Assembly: GCF_002964785.1 (NCBI RefSeq) | Contig: NZ_PQCC01000004.1 | Span: 558,001-622,000 of the forward strand | DNA length: 64,000 bases | From: Pseudoalteromonas sp. T1lg48 | Lineage (GTDB): Bacteria; Pseudomonadota; Gammaproteobacteria; Enterobacterales; Alteromonadaceae | Direction: 5' to 3' | Part shown: piece after piece, positions 17,943 to 26,195 of the stretch | Layout: each line of letters starts with the position of its first letter | How positions within the stretch are numbered: the first letter of the stretch is position 1 | The notes under the pieces: model-generated | Told to the model about the DNA's origin: nothing | The model's database searches: none | Seen by the model: the letters and a program-made list of their open reading frames with translations, nothing else | Translations under genes and position numbers: made by a program

Positions 17943-18066
17943 ATAAATCCCTGGAGCGAGTGGCGCGTCAACTAGGGCTAAAAAAGAAAAAGTGCAGCTC
18001 TGAGCGAGATGCAGTGAGCATAAACACTTGGGTGACAATTGCTAAGTCACTCTTTACGGGGAAGAA

Positions 18067-19899
18067 ATGAATACATTGTGTAAATGGATACTCACGTTGG
18101 CTATTGTCTGGCTTGCGTTGTGTACATCAGTTCAAGCAGGTGAACACCTTGTTGAAACTCAATTTCAGGAAAAACTTGAACAAAGGGTTAAACAGGAAGC
18201 GCTAACCGGTGCCGTATGGGCCACCATCACTGAGCATGAAATTGCTACGGGCGCCGTGGGCCTTGCAAACGCGCAAAGCAAAGAGGCGATGAGCCCCAAC
18301 AGCAAGGTACAAACGGCCTCTGTGGTCAAAACCCTGATAGCAACTGGGGTGCTGCGACTTGTCACCGAGGAGAAATTGACTCTGGAAACGCCCGTTGCAA
18401 CCCTGCTGCCTGATATTGTATTCGACAACCCATGGGCATCAACTGATCCTGTGCGCGTGCGACATCTGCTGGATCACACCTCGGGATTAGACGATGCAGA
18501 CCTTTGGCAAATCATGACGGTGGAAGCTAAGCCCGACACCCCACTTATTGACGGTATGCAGACGGGGCCACTGTTGATCCGCAGTCGACCAGGCAGCCGC
18601 GTGTCCTATTCTAACCAGGGCTATACGCTCATTGGCATGCTCATCGAGCAGGTGACGGGTGAGCGTTACGAGCATTATCTTGATACGCACTTTTTACGTC
18701 CCTTAGGGATGCACATGAGTACCTTCAAGTTTGTTTCCCAACAGGGGCAACACGCCGATTCAGCCTTGGCGATGGGACACTTTGAAAACGGGGTCACGCA
18801 AGCGACTTTGCCCCTTTATCTGCGCCCTGCCGGACAATTCACCACCACGGCCAAGGATATGGCGCTGTTCGCACGCTTTTTAATGAGCAAGGGGGAGCTT
18901 GATGGCGAGGTCTTTATTGCAGAAGATCTACTCAATTCTATGGCGGTGCCGGTAGCAACTGAGGCGGCAATGGCCGGGCTTACGGAGGTGGGCTATGCAT
19001 TGGGGATGACCAGCCGAGATAGGCATGGCGTGTTAGGCAAATGCCACAATGGCTCTACCGTGGGTTTTCGTACCAATTTCTGCGTGTTTCCACAGCAGAA
19101 TAAGGCGTTTTTTGTTGCCTTTAATGCCGACGTAGAGACCGCTGACTACAAAAGATTCGACAAGATGTTGATCGAGCAACTCGGTCTTGAGCCATTGGTA
19201 CCTAAGGCAACGGCTACCCCCCTGGCGAATGTAAGCGACTGGCAGGGCACCTATGTACTGGCGCCAAGTCGCAATGAGAGCTTTGCCTACCTAGATTATG
19301 TGTTGCACTTCGCGCGCCTTGGTTGGGACGGGCAGGCTTTACAGCTCGCACCATTTCAAGGAAAAACGAAAGAACTCGTCCCCGTCGGTGACGCGTTTTT
19401 TCGAGATAAGGATAGAACCCAAGCGTCTCACGTACTGATGACCTCTGCGGATGGTAAACGAATTATCAGTGATGGTTTTAGAACCTATCAACAAATCAGC
19501 TCATGGAAGATAGTACCTATCTGGGTCAGCCTAGTGCTAGGTTTGCTCGGTATCGTTTGGCTGTTTATAAGCGGTGTTGGGTCTGTGATGCTGCGTAAGT
19601 TAACGACGTCGTCTGCCTTGTTTGTCCCCTTTCTCTCCTGCGTGGCATTATTGCTTCCCATCCCGCTGTTTTTCAGCCAATCTTTTTTGCAATTGGGGGA
19701 TCTGACACCCGCCAGTGCGGTACTGAGTGTGGTAACCGCCCTGTTACCTTTAGCGATGATTTATGGGCTTTGGCGCTCAATGCGCTCGCCAGAGGTTGGG
19801 GTCAGTGCATGGTTAAATACCTTGGCAATGCTGGTGGTGCTGCAATGGTGTGTTGTTCTTGCGTTCTGGGGTCTAATGCCAATGAACTTATGGGGTTAA
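18067..19899 (+). CDS. Serine beta-lactamase-like hydrolase with C-terminal membrane helices
   Basis: 610 aa. Signal peptide (LTLAIVWLALCTSVQAGEH), then a class C beta-lactamase/D-peptidase-like domain with SxxK in TASVVKTL, Y-x-N in VSYSNQGY, the family stretch RVRHLLDHTSGLDDADLW and an H-x-G-like third motif (KCHNGSTVGF). The last 130 residues hold about four hydrophobic segments (IVPIWVSLVLGLLGIVWLF, LFVPFLSCVALLLPIPLFF, SVVTALLPLAMIYGLW, LNTLAMLVVLQWCVVLAFWG), so the enzyme is tethered to the inner membrane. The substrate is unknown: peptidoglycan stem peptides or esters are usual for such proteins. It stands alone between the GFA gene and the export operon. Confidence 0.88.
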   Translation: MNTLCKWILTLAIVWLALCTSVQAGEHLVETQFQEKLEQRVKQEALTGAVWATITEHEIATGAVGLANAQSKEAMSPNSKVQTASVVKTLIATGVLRLVTEEKLTLETPVATLLPDIVFDNPWASTDPVRVRHLLDHTSGLDDADLWQIMTVEAKPDTPLIDGMQTGPLLIRSRPGSRVSYSNQGYTLIGMLIEQVTGERYEHYLDTHFLRPLGMHMSTFKFVSQQGQHADSALAMGHFENGVTQATLPLYLRPAGQFTTTAKDMALFARFLMSKGELDGEVFIAEDLLNSMAVPVATEAAMAGLTEVGYALGMTSRDRHGVLGKCHNGSTVGFRTNFCVFPQQNKAFFVAFNADVETADYKRFDKMLIEQLGLEPLVPKATATPLANVSDWQGTYVLAPSRNESFAYLDYVLHFARLGWDGQALQLAPFQGKTKELVPVGDAFFRDKDRTQASHVLMTSADGKRIISDGFRTYQQISSWKIVPIWVSLVLGLLGIVWLFISGVGSVMLRKLTTSSALFVPFLSCVALLLPIPLFFSQSFLQLGDLTPASAVLSVVTALLPLAMIYGLWRSMRSPEVGVSAWLNTLAMLVVLQWCVVLAFWGLMPMNLWG

Positions 19900-19923
19900 A
19901 TGTAGCAAAGTAATAATCGAACC

Positions 19924-19956
19924 AAGCTGGCGCCGTGCTTAGGCGCGGCTTGATTT
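19924..19956 (+). terminator. Terminator-like hairpin after the serine hydrolase
   Basis: GCGCC/GGCGC core with flanking AAGC/GCTT arms and a 7-base loop, followed by TGATTT. It lies 25 bases after the stop. The short T run makes it only a moderate call. The remaining bases to 20123 are AT-rich leader of the export operon. Confidence 0.5.
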
Positions 19957-20123
19957 AGACATTATCAATTTACTGAAAATAGAAAAACACATACCGTGTT
20001 TATCGTCTGAACGCGCGCGGCTGAGCAACTGTTTGAAAAACAACCTTTCATAGTTTTAAATTAAATTACACTTATATCTAAATGTGCGTTATTCCTATTT
20101 GCCGCTAACTCTAGGTTCGCTAA

Positions 20124-21080
20124 ATGAAATTTAGATTCACCCCGCTCTTGTGCACCTTGCTGATGACATTAATGGCATGCACTGACAGCGACTCCAATAC
20201 CGCGTTCGGTATTCTTGAGCGAGACAGAATCACGCTGTTGGCCACATCCAATGAAATCATCATGGCACAGCCGATTGCAGAAGGATCGCAGGTAAAAGCG
20301 GGCGATATTCTCGTTGAGTTTAATCACACCAAACAATTGGCGACCTTAAACAAGGCCAAGGCGGTTGAGCAGCAAGCGCAAATGCAGCTGACAAAATTAC
20401 TCAATGGCGAGCGCGAGGAAGACATTCTCGCTGGCGAAGCGAACTTGGCCTCGGCAAACGCCACCGCACATGAAGCCGAGTTGCAGCTTAGTCGCACACA
20501 AGAGTTGGTGTCCAAATCCCTGGCCTCACAAAGAGAGTTAGACAGTGCCATTGCAGCCTGGGAGTTAGCCAAAGCGGCGGTCGAGGTAGCCCAGCAAAAC
20601 CTCAAAAAACTCCTTAACGGGGCGCGCATTGAAGACATTCAACTGGCCAGAGCGGCACTCGCGGCGGCCCGAGCGGATGTGGAATATGAACAAACCGTCT
20701 TGGCAGAGCTTACGGTCAGGGCATCCCGCGACGGTATTTTAGACTCACTCCCATACAATGTAGGTGAGCGGGTGGATGAACACAGTGTGGTCGCCATTTT
20801 ACAGGCTAACAGCACCCCCTATGCCCGAGTCTATGTGCCCGAGCCTTACAAGGCGAACATAATCGCCGGTAAAGAAGTCATGGTGCGTATCGATGGGGTG
20901 GAAAAAGAGGTCGCCGGCATCATACGTTGGGTGTCTGTGGAGCCCGCCTTTACACCCTATCGCAGCATGAGCGAAGGCGATCGCTCGCGTCTGGTCTATT
21001 TGACCGAAATTGACCTACCAGCAAGCACCAAGGCCCTGCCTGCGGGCATTCCAGTGCAGATCAAGTTGGACTCATTATGA
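20124..21080 (+). CDS. HlyD-family periplasmic adaptor lipoprotein (YbhG-like)
   Basis: 318 aa. Lipoprotein signal (LCTLLMTLMAC, Cys acylated), lipoyl half-motif (IIMAQPIAEGSQVKAGDILV), a long alpha-hairpin containing two near-identical segments ending LLNGEREEDI and LLNGARIEDI, the second lipoyl half (LAELTVRASRDGILDSLPYN-like) and a beta-barrel domain. This is the membrane-fusion subunit of a tripartite or ABC exporter. It overlaps the ATPase gene by 4 bp (ATGA). The order adaptor-ATPase-permease resembles E. coli ybhG-ybhF-ybhS, with only one permease gene here, which would act as a homodimer. The cargo is unknown; drugs or envelope lipids are usual. Confidence 0.9.
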   Translation: MKFRFTPLLCTLLMTLMACTDSDSNTAFGILERDRITLLATSNEIIMAQPIAEGSQVKAGDILVEFNHTKQLATLNKAKAVEQQAQMQLTKLLNGEREEDILAGEANLASANATAHEAELQLSRTQELVSKSLASQRELDSAIAAWELAKAAVEVAQQNLKKLLNGARIEDIQLARAALAAARADVEYEQTVLAELTVRASRDGILDSLPYNVGERVDEHSVVAILQANSTPYARVYVPEPYKANIIAGKEVMVRIDGVEKEVAGIIRWVSVEPAFTPYRSMSEGDRSRLVYLTEIDLPASTKALPAGIPVQIKLDSL

Positions 21081-22003
21081 CCGAACTGGTGATTCAAGCG
21101 CACAATCTCAGCAAACAGTTTGGCACCTTAAAAGCCGTGGACAACATTTCGCTGAAGGTGGAAAAAGGCAATATCTATGGCTTTTTAGGGCCCAATGGCT
21201 GCGGCAAGTCGACCACCATTCGGGTGCTTACCGGGTTACTTACGCCAACCACCGGCCAAGTTGAGGTATTGGGGCTGGCCATTCCTCGCCAAGCAGACGC
21301 ATTAAGGCTAAGGATCGGCTATATGACCCAGAAGTTCTCCTTGTATGAAGATTTAACGGTGGAAGAAAACCTGTTTTTTATGGGGCAGATTTACGGTTTA
21401 GCTGGCATAGAGCTCAAAGCTCGCTGCCTAGAGCAAATCGACACCTACGGGCTGCATGCCTTACAAAAGCAAATGGTCGGCGGCATGAGTGGCGGAGAAA
21501 AACAACGTTTATCCCTGGCCTGCGCGACCATCAATAAACCAGAGCTGTTGTTTCTCGATGAGCCCACCTCCGCCGTGGACCCGGAAAATCGACGGGATTT
21601 TTGGGAGAAGCTATTCGACTTATCCGAGCAAGGCACCACCATCTTGGTCACCACCCATTATATGGACGAAGCGGAACGATGCCACCGCTTGGCGATTATG
21701 GAGTCTGGGGCAATACGCGCCGATGGCTCGCCGGATGAATTAATGCAGAAGATGGGGGTGAACATTGTTGAGGTCAAAACCTCCGGTTTGCGCTCATTAA
21801 AATCTAAACTGATCGCCAATGAACAGGTGCGCTCCGCCGCACAGCTAGGAGTGCGCCTGCGCGTCCTCGTCTATGAGCAAATACCCAACCCAATCGACTG
21901 GCTTAAATCCCAGTACCCAGAGCTACACAATGCAGAGCTCACCCAGGCTCGCCCAACATTGGAAGATGTGTTTGTGAGCGTGACCGGAGCCAGCAGAGAA
22001 TGA
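21077..22003 (+). CDS. ABC transporter ATP-binding protein (YbhF-like)
   Basis: 308 aa. One complete nucleotide-binding domain: Walker A GPNGCGKSTT, Q-loop YMTQKFSLYEDLTVEEN, signature MSGGEKQRLS, Walker B LLFLDEPTSAVD and the His switch VTTHYMDEAERC. A C-terminal extension of about 80 residues follows, as in drug/ABC-2 exporters. E. coli YbhF has two such domains in tandem; this protein has one, so it must dimerise. It is translationally coupled on both sides by 4-bp ATGA overlaps with the adaptor and permease genes. Confidence 0.95.
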   Translation: MTELVIQAHNLSKQFGTLKAVDNISLKVEKGNIYGFLGPNGCGKSTTIRVLTGLLTPTTGQVEVLGLAIPRQADALRLRIGYMTQKFSLYEDLTVEENLFFMGQIYGLAGIELKARCLEQIDTYGLHALQKQMVGGMSGGEKQRLSLACATINKPELLFLDEPTSAVDPENRRDFWEKLFDLSEQGTTILVTTHYMDEAERCHRLAIMESGAIRADGSPDELMQKMGVNIVEVKTSGLRSLKSKLIANEQVRSAAQLGVRLRVLVYEQIPNPIDWLKSQYPELHNAELTQARPTLEDVFVSVTGASRE

Positions 22004-23112
22004 TTTCCTTTGCCCGCATTCGTGCGGTGATGTTCAAAGAAGTAAAGCAACTGGCACGGGATAGGCTCACCTTTGCCATGATAGTAATGATCCCCTTAAT
22101 ACAACTGACGCTGTTTGGTTACGCCATCAATACCGATGTGCGTCATATCCCCGTTGCGCTGGTTGATCAAAGCCATAATCAAACCGGCCGTTTACTGCTT
22201 GAAACCGTGCGGGCGACCCAAATAGTGAATTTCACCAAGACCTTTGACACCCCGGAAGCGGCAAAGGCTGCTATTGGAACGGGCGAAGTACGGGCCGTGC
22301 TCGTCATTCCCCATGATATAAACCAGCGCCTGGCGCAACAACGCGCCCTTGCCCACTGGCTGGTGGATGGCACCGACAGCGTGATTGGCGGCGCCATCTC
22401 CGGCTTGCAGAATATGCCGTTTACCCTGGACCCCAAATCTGCCAATGCCGGGCAGACATTACTCGATGCCAACAATACCTTCGAAGTGGCACTTTATTAC
22501 AACCCCAGCCGCAGAACGGCGGTGAATATAGTGCCCGGATTACTTGCGGTGATCTTGAGTATGACCATGGTGCTGTTCACCAGCATTGCCATTGTCCGTG
22601 AACGCGAAAGAGGCAATCTGGAGCTTTTAATCACAACGCCGGTGCGCCCCTTGGAGCTGATGATAGCCAAGATTGTCCCCTATATTTTCGTTGGTTTAAT
22701 TCAGGTGGTGATAGTCTTAGGCTTGGGCTACCTGATGTTTGATGTACCTATTCATGGCAAGCCTCATGAGATTTTGCTCGGTTCACTGTTGTTTATCTCC
22801 GCAAGCCTGGCGTTAGGGCTTTTGATTTCGACCCTGGCACGCAGTCAGTTGCAGGCAATGCAGATGACCCTGTTCGTGCTGCTGCCCTCCATTTTACTGT
22901 CGGGGTTTATGTTTCCCTACGAAGGCATGCCCGTCGCCGCTCAATGGATTGCTGAAGCCCTGCCCGCCACCCATTTTATGCGTATTATCAGGGGGCTAGT
23001 GCTGCGCAGCGCTGAGCTCTCCAGTTTATGGCAAGACTCGCTGTGGCTTGGCGCCTTTACCCTTTTTGGCGTTTTCTTTGCCGCCAGACGCTTCACTAAA
23101 ACGCTGGATTGA
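22000..23112 (+). CDS. ABC-2 type permease (YbhS/YbhR-like)
   Basis: 370 aa. Classic ABC-2 layout: an N-terminal transmembrane segment (LTFAMIVMIPLIQLTLFGYA), a large periplasmic domain (residues about 45-170) and five further helices, including IVPGLLAVILSMTMVLFTSI, then the coupling signature IVRERERGNLELLITTPVRP that contacts the ATPase. Last gene of the adaptor-ATPase-permease operon, with an ATGA overlap at its start. It forms the membrane channel for the exporter. No second permease is present. Confidence 0.94.
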   Translation: MISFARIRAVMFKEVKQLARDRLTFAMIVMIPLIQLTLFGYAINTDVRHIPVALVDQSHNQTGRLLLETVRATQIVNFTKTFDTPEAAKAAIGTGEVRAVLVIPHDINQRLAQQRALAHWLVDGTDSVIGGAISGLQNMPFTLDPKSANAGQTLLDANNTFEVALYYNPSRRTAVNIVPGLLAVILSMTMVLFTSIAIVRERERGNLELLITTPVRPLELMIAKIVPYIFVGLIQVVIVLGLGYLMFDVPIHGKPHEILLGSLLFISASLALGLLISTLARSQLQAMQMTLFVLLPSILLSGFMFPYEGMPVAAQWIAEALPATHFMRIIRGLVLRSAELSSLWQDSLWLGAFTLFGVFFAARRFTKTLD

Positions 23113-23266
23113 TAGCCACTTGTCCCAAATCCAGGTTTAAAAAGTGCTGTTAGTCGACACCATGTAGACTTAGCGCCGACTCTGTAGCGCTTTGTAACAA
23201 AACCGGCGTTTTCATTTCAAAACAATTGGCATAAGGTGTGACCAACACAGAGAAAAGGATGCAGTG

Positions 23267-23962
23267 ATGAAAGAATTACAAAAACTCGTGGGCAGCCTGA
23301 ATAAATCCGGGGCGCTCAGCGGCTTTTTAGGCGGCGTGGCCGGCGGCGGATTGACCAGCCTGGCCACGGGAAAAAAAGGCAAGAAAGTCGGTAAAAAGGC
23401 GCTTAAATACGGAGCCCTGGCCGCGGTCGGAGGGCTTGCCTGGAAGGCCTATCAGCAATACTCGCAAAAAAGCGATGCCAGGCAGAGCAATCAAGTACAC
23501 AAAGAGTACCAAGGGCACTCAGACAATCACGGTGGCCGCATCTTTGATTACACCCCAGATCGTATGCCCGAGCAGGCGTTTGAGGACGTGATCGATGATA
23601 ACAATGAGTCGGGACAATTATTGTTAATGCGAGCGATGATCGCCGCCGCCTATGCAGATGGTCATATCGACGAATTAGAACGACAAAAAATCTTCGCCAG
23701 CGTGGAAAATATGGCGCTCACGGTCGAGGAAAAAGCCATGCTCTTTGACGAATTACGCCAGCCCCTGACCTTGTCTGAGCTGGTGAGCGCGATACCGGAT
23801 GCGCAAACCGGCATTGAGGTCTACGCCGCCAGCGTCGACGCCATCGATCTAACGCAGCCCGCATCAAGGCTATACCTCGATGCGCTGGCAAATCAGCTGT
23901 GCATACCACAGGAATTGGTGACCAGCATTCATAACCAATTGGTACATCAACAAAACCTCTAG
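23267..23962 (+). CDS. YebE-like DUF533/TerB-fold protein
   Basis: About 231 aa. The N-terminus is a glycine/lysine-rich amphipathic region (GALSGFLGGVAGGGLTSLAT, KYGALAAVGGLAWKAYQQYS), then an acidic linker, then a helical TerB-like domain with the diagnostic LLMRAMIAAAYADGHIDELE and acidic residues that could bind metal. This matches DUF533/YebE of E. coli, an inner-membrane-associated protein that responds to envelope stress; its molecular role is not established. I use the ATG at 23267; a GTG three bases upstream is equally possible. Monocistronic, with its own terminator. Confidence 0.88.
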   Translation: MKELQKLVGSLNKSGALSGFLGGVAGGGLTSLATGKKGKKVGKKALKYGALAAVGGLAWKAYQQYSQKSDARQSNQVHKEYQGHSDNHGGRIFDYTPDRMPEQAFEDVIDDNNESGQLLLMRAMIAAAYADGHIDELERQKIFASVENMALTVEEKAMLFDELRQPLTLSELVSAIPDAQTGIEVYAASVDAIDLTQPASRLYLDALANQLCIPQELVTSIHNQLVHQQNL

Positions 23963-23984
23963 CACTTTTCAAAAGAACATATCG

Positions 23985-24010
23985 AGCCTCGCTGCTATGC
24001 GGGGCTTTTG
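23985..24010 (+). terminator. Rho-independent terminator of the YebE-like gene
   Basis: Stem AGCCTCGC/GCGGGGCT (one G-T pair), loop TGCTAT, followed directly by TTTT, 23 bases after the stop. Confidence 0.75.
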
Positions 24011-24119
24011 TGTCTCTACTTTTAGGCTTACTCCTAAAGTACCAATCACACCATCGAACATTGCTAAGCCCCAGAAGACTTCTAGACTTAGGAGATTAAG
24101 CAGTTCTGTGCAGCCGTTC

Positions 24120-24154
24120 TTGGCAGCCAACTTTGGCAACCAAATTTGGCAAAC
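24120..24154 (+). repeat. Three 13-bp iterons upstream of the subtilase
   Basis: TTGGCAGCCAACT, TTGGCAACCAAAT and TTGGCAAACGTGG follow each other with a 13-bp period. The first core, TTGGC-A-GCCAA, is a perfect palindrome. They lie 88-122 bases before the protease start and may be an array of regulator sites. Confidence 0.5.
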
Positions 24155-24241
24155 GTGGGCACAGTAAGCGGCGTAAGGTCGGGAGGTGACCTTGCGGTAG
24201 CGCCGACAGGAAACATTTAAAAAGTTCAAAGGAGAGAGAAA

Positions 24242-26095
24242 GTGCAAAGTTTTAATCGTCTTTTGCTGTCGCTGCTGTTTGCTCTGGTTTATACCCATGC
24301 CCTTGCCTCACCTGGCGCCGTAGTGGTTCCGGGCAGTCATGACATCCCCGCCTACGCCCCTGATCGGGTACTGGTGAAATTCAAACCAGGCACCAAGGCC
24401 AATGAGATCGGCCAGATGGCGGCCATGGCCGGTGGCTCGCAAGTAAGGGTGTTGTCGCCGCTGAATGTGCATGTAATTGAAGTGCCCGTGGGCAGCGTTG
24501 GCAAAAGTATCAAGATGTTCAGCAACAATCCCAATGTCGTTTACGCCGAGCCGGATCACTACCGGGTCTTGTTGATCCCCGATGAAGGGCAAGATCCGCC
24601 GCCCACCGGCACCGACAACCAATGGTTTAACGAGCAATGGGGCCTGAATAATACCGGGCAATTGCTGATGAACCCAGAAACAGGGCAACAAGAATTTGTC
24701 GGTCGGGTGGACGCGGATATTGATGCGCCCGAAGGCTGGGATATCAGCACCGGCTCCAATCAAGTGAAAATTGCTATTCTCGATACCGGCGTCGACTGCC
24801 GAACAGCTGCACGACCCGGCGGCAGCCTTGAATTTATTGCCCCCGGCAAATGCATTGAAGAAGTCAGTTTTGTTGCCGACTACAGCACCACCCTCGATGA
24901 TGTTGCCGCCCACGGCAGCCATGTGGCTGGCATAGCCGCCGCGGCCACCAATAATGATATCGGCATTGCCGGCGTCGGTTGGAACAGCGCCGTTGGCAAC
25001 CTGAAAACCTGCTTTGAATACACCATAGATCTAATGCCGCCCTTGGGCATTTATGTGATAGTCGGGGTGTGCCCGGTTTCCTCATCCGCCGCGGCGATCA
25101 CCTATGCCGCCGACAACGGCTACCATGTGATCAACATGAGTTATGCCAGTGACTCGGTGGATGAAAATGGCGACCCTGCCGGTCTTGGCGGCTGGACACA
25201 GACCGAGTCCGATGCCGTCGACTATGCCTGGAGCAAAGGCACAGTGCTTATCGCTGCGGCCGGTAACGACGGCGTTAACACCCTCACCTACCCGGCGGCC
25301 TACGACCCCGTATTGGCCGTAGGCGCCACCGAGCGAAATGATGACAGGGCTTCATTTTCCAATTTCGGTAATTGGATATCCATGATGGCACCGGGGGATC
25401 ATATTATCTCCACCGTACCCAACGAGCTCTGTGTCTTCTATGCGGAGATTTTGGGGACTATTTTTGACCCCGACAACGATGCCTGCCTGGATTGGTATTC
25501 CGGCACCTCCATGGCCAGCCCTCATGTCGCTGGTGCGGCGGCAATGGTTTGGGCACATTTCTATAGTGACGGACTGGCGGATCCTGCCACCTGCGAAGCC
25601 GCGCCGGGCGTGCCTTGTAACCAGGCCGTGCGTGAGCACTTGGAGCAAGGCGCTGACATCAGTGGTGCTGGGGGGCAAAATATGCAAGCCTGGTCGCAGC
25701 ACGGTCGCCTTAATCTCGCCGGCGCCCTAAGCGCCAGCAGCAATCCGCAACCACCCCTTACTCCCGGTAATTTTATCGTTGCTGACGGCGTTAACGGCAC
25801 CGCACAACTTAGCTGGAATGATGTGAGCGGCGAGAGTGGCTACGAATTACAGCGAGAAAAGGCCCATAAAAAACTGGCGGGGGTGTGGCAGTCCAGCACA
25901 TCCATTGGCCCAATTAGCGCCGATCAGACCGCCATAGTAGATGCCAGCGGCACCGGCACCTTTCGCTATCGCCTTCGGGCTTTTAATAATAGCGGCGCAT
26001 CCTCTTGGTCGAGCTGGGTGAGTGTGGAGGTCACCGAAAGTGGTGGTGGCAGCGGCGGTGATAAACCCTGCCGCGGTAAAAAGTGCAGCAACTAG
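24242..26095 (+). CDS. Secreted subtilisin-like S8 peptidase
   Basis: 617 aa, GTG start with AAGGAGAG upstream. Signal peptide (LLLSLLFALVYTHALASPGA), an inhibitor-like propeptide (YAPDRVLVKFKPGTKANEIG to NPNVVYAEPDHYRVL), then the S8 catalytic domain: Asp in KIAILDTGVDCR, His in AAHGSHVAGIAAAAT, oxyanion Asn in LIAAAGNDGVN and Ser in SGTSMASPHVAGAAAMVW. A fibronectin III-like domain follows (APQLSWNDV type strand, GYELQREKA), and the chain ends in a Gly/Ser-rich stretch with two cysteines (CRGKKCSN) instead of a GlyGly-CTERM tail. An extracellular endoprotease for protein scavenging is likely. Possible control by the iterons upstream. Confidence 0.95.
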   Translation: MQSFNRLLLSLLFALVYTHALASPGAVVVPGSHDIPAYAPDRVLVKFKPGTKANEIGQMAAMAGGSQVRVLSPLNVHVIEVPVGSVGKSIKMFSNNPNVVYAEPDHYRVLLIPDEGQDPPPTGTDNQWFNEQWGLNNTGQLLMNPETGQQEFVGRVDADIDAPEGWDISTGSNQVKIAILDTGVDCRTAARPGGSLEFIAPGKCIEEVSFVADYSTTLDDVAAHGSHVAGIAAAATNNDIGIAGVGWNSAVGNLKTCFEYTIDLMPPLGIYVIVGVCPVSSSAAAITYAADNGYHVINMSYASDSVDENGDPAGLGGWTQTESDAVDYAWSKGTVLIAAAGNDGVNTLTYPAAYDPVLAVGATERNDDRASFSNFGNWISMMAPGDHIISTVPNELCVFYAEILGTIFDPDNDACLDWYSGTSMASPHVAGAAAMVWAHFYSDGLADPATCEAAPGVPCNQAVREHLEQGADISGAGGQNMQAWSQHGRLNLAGALSASSNPQPPLTPGNFIVADGVNGTAQLSWNDVSGESGYELQREKAHKKLAGVWQSSTSIGPISADQTAIVDASGTGTFRYRLRAFNNSGASSWSSWVSVEVTESGGGSGGDKPCRGKKCSN

Positions 26096-26154
26096 TTGCT
26101 ACGCAATAGGTGATAAGCACTAGGCGTTCAGCGCCGTTCAGAAGTGATAGACAT

Positions 26155-26185
26155 AAAAAAAGCACGCTTTCGCGTGCTTTTTTAT
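26155..26185. terminator. Bidirectional terminator between protease and receptor
   Basis: AGCACGC/GCGTGCT stem with loop TTTC, flanked by A6 on the left and T7 on the right, so it can work for both converging genes. Confidence 0.92.
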
Positions 26186-26195
26186 TCGATTGCGT

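Noticed and set aside
24308-24922. Minus-strand 200-codon frame within the subtilase gene
   Set aside because: Antisense to the catalytic domain with its clear triad; low-complexity Gly/Ala product, so a shadow.
26041-26095. Lost GlyGly-CTERM tail on the S8 protease through a frameshift
   Set aside because: The Gly-rich end runs into a normal stop, and the following bases do not encode a hydrophobic helix with Arg in any frame I read.
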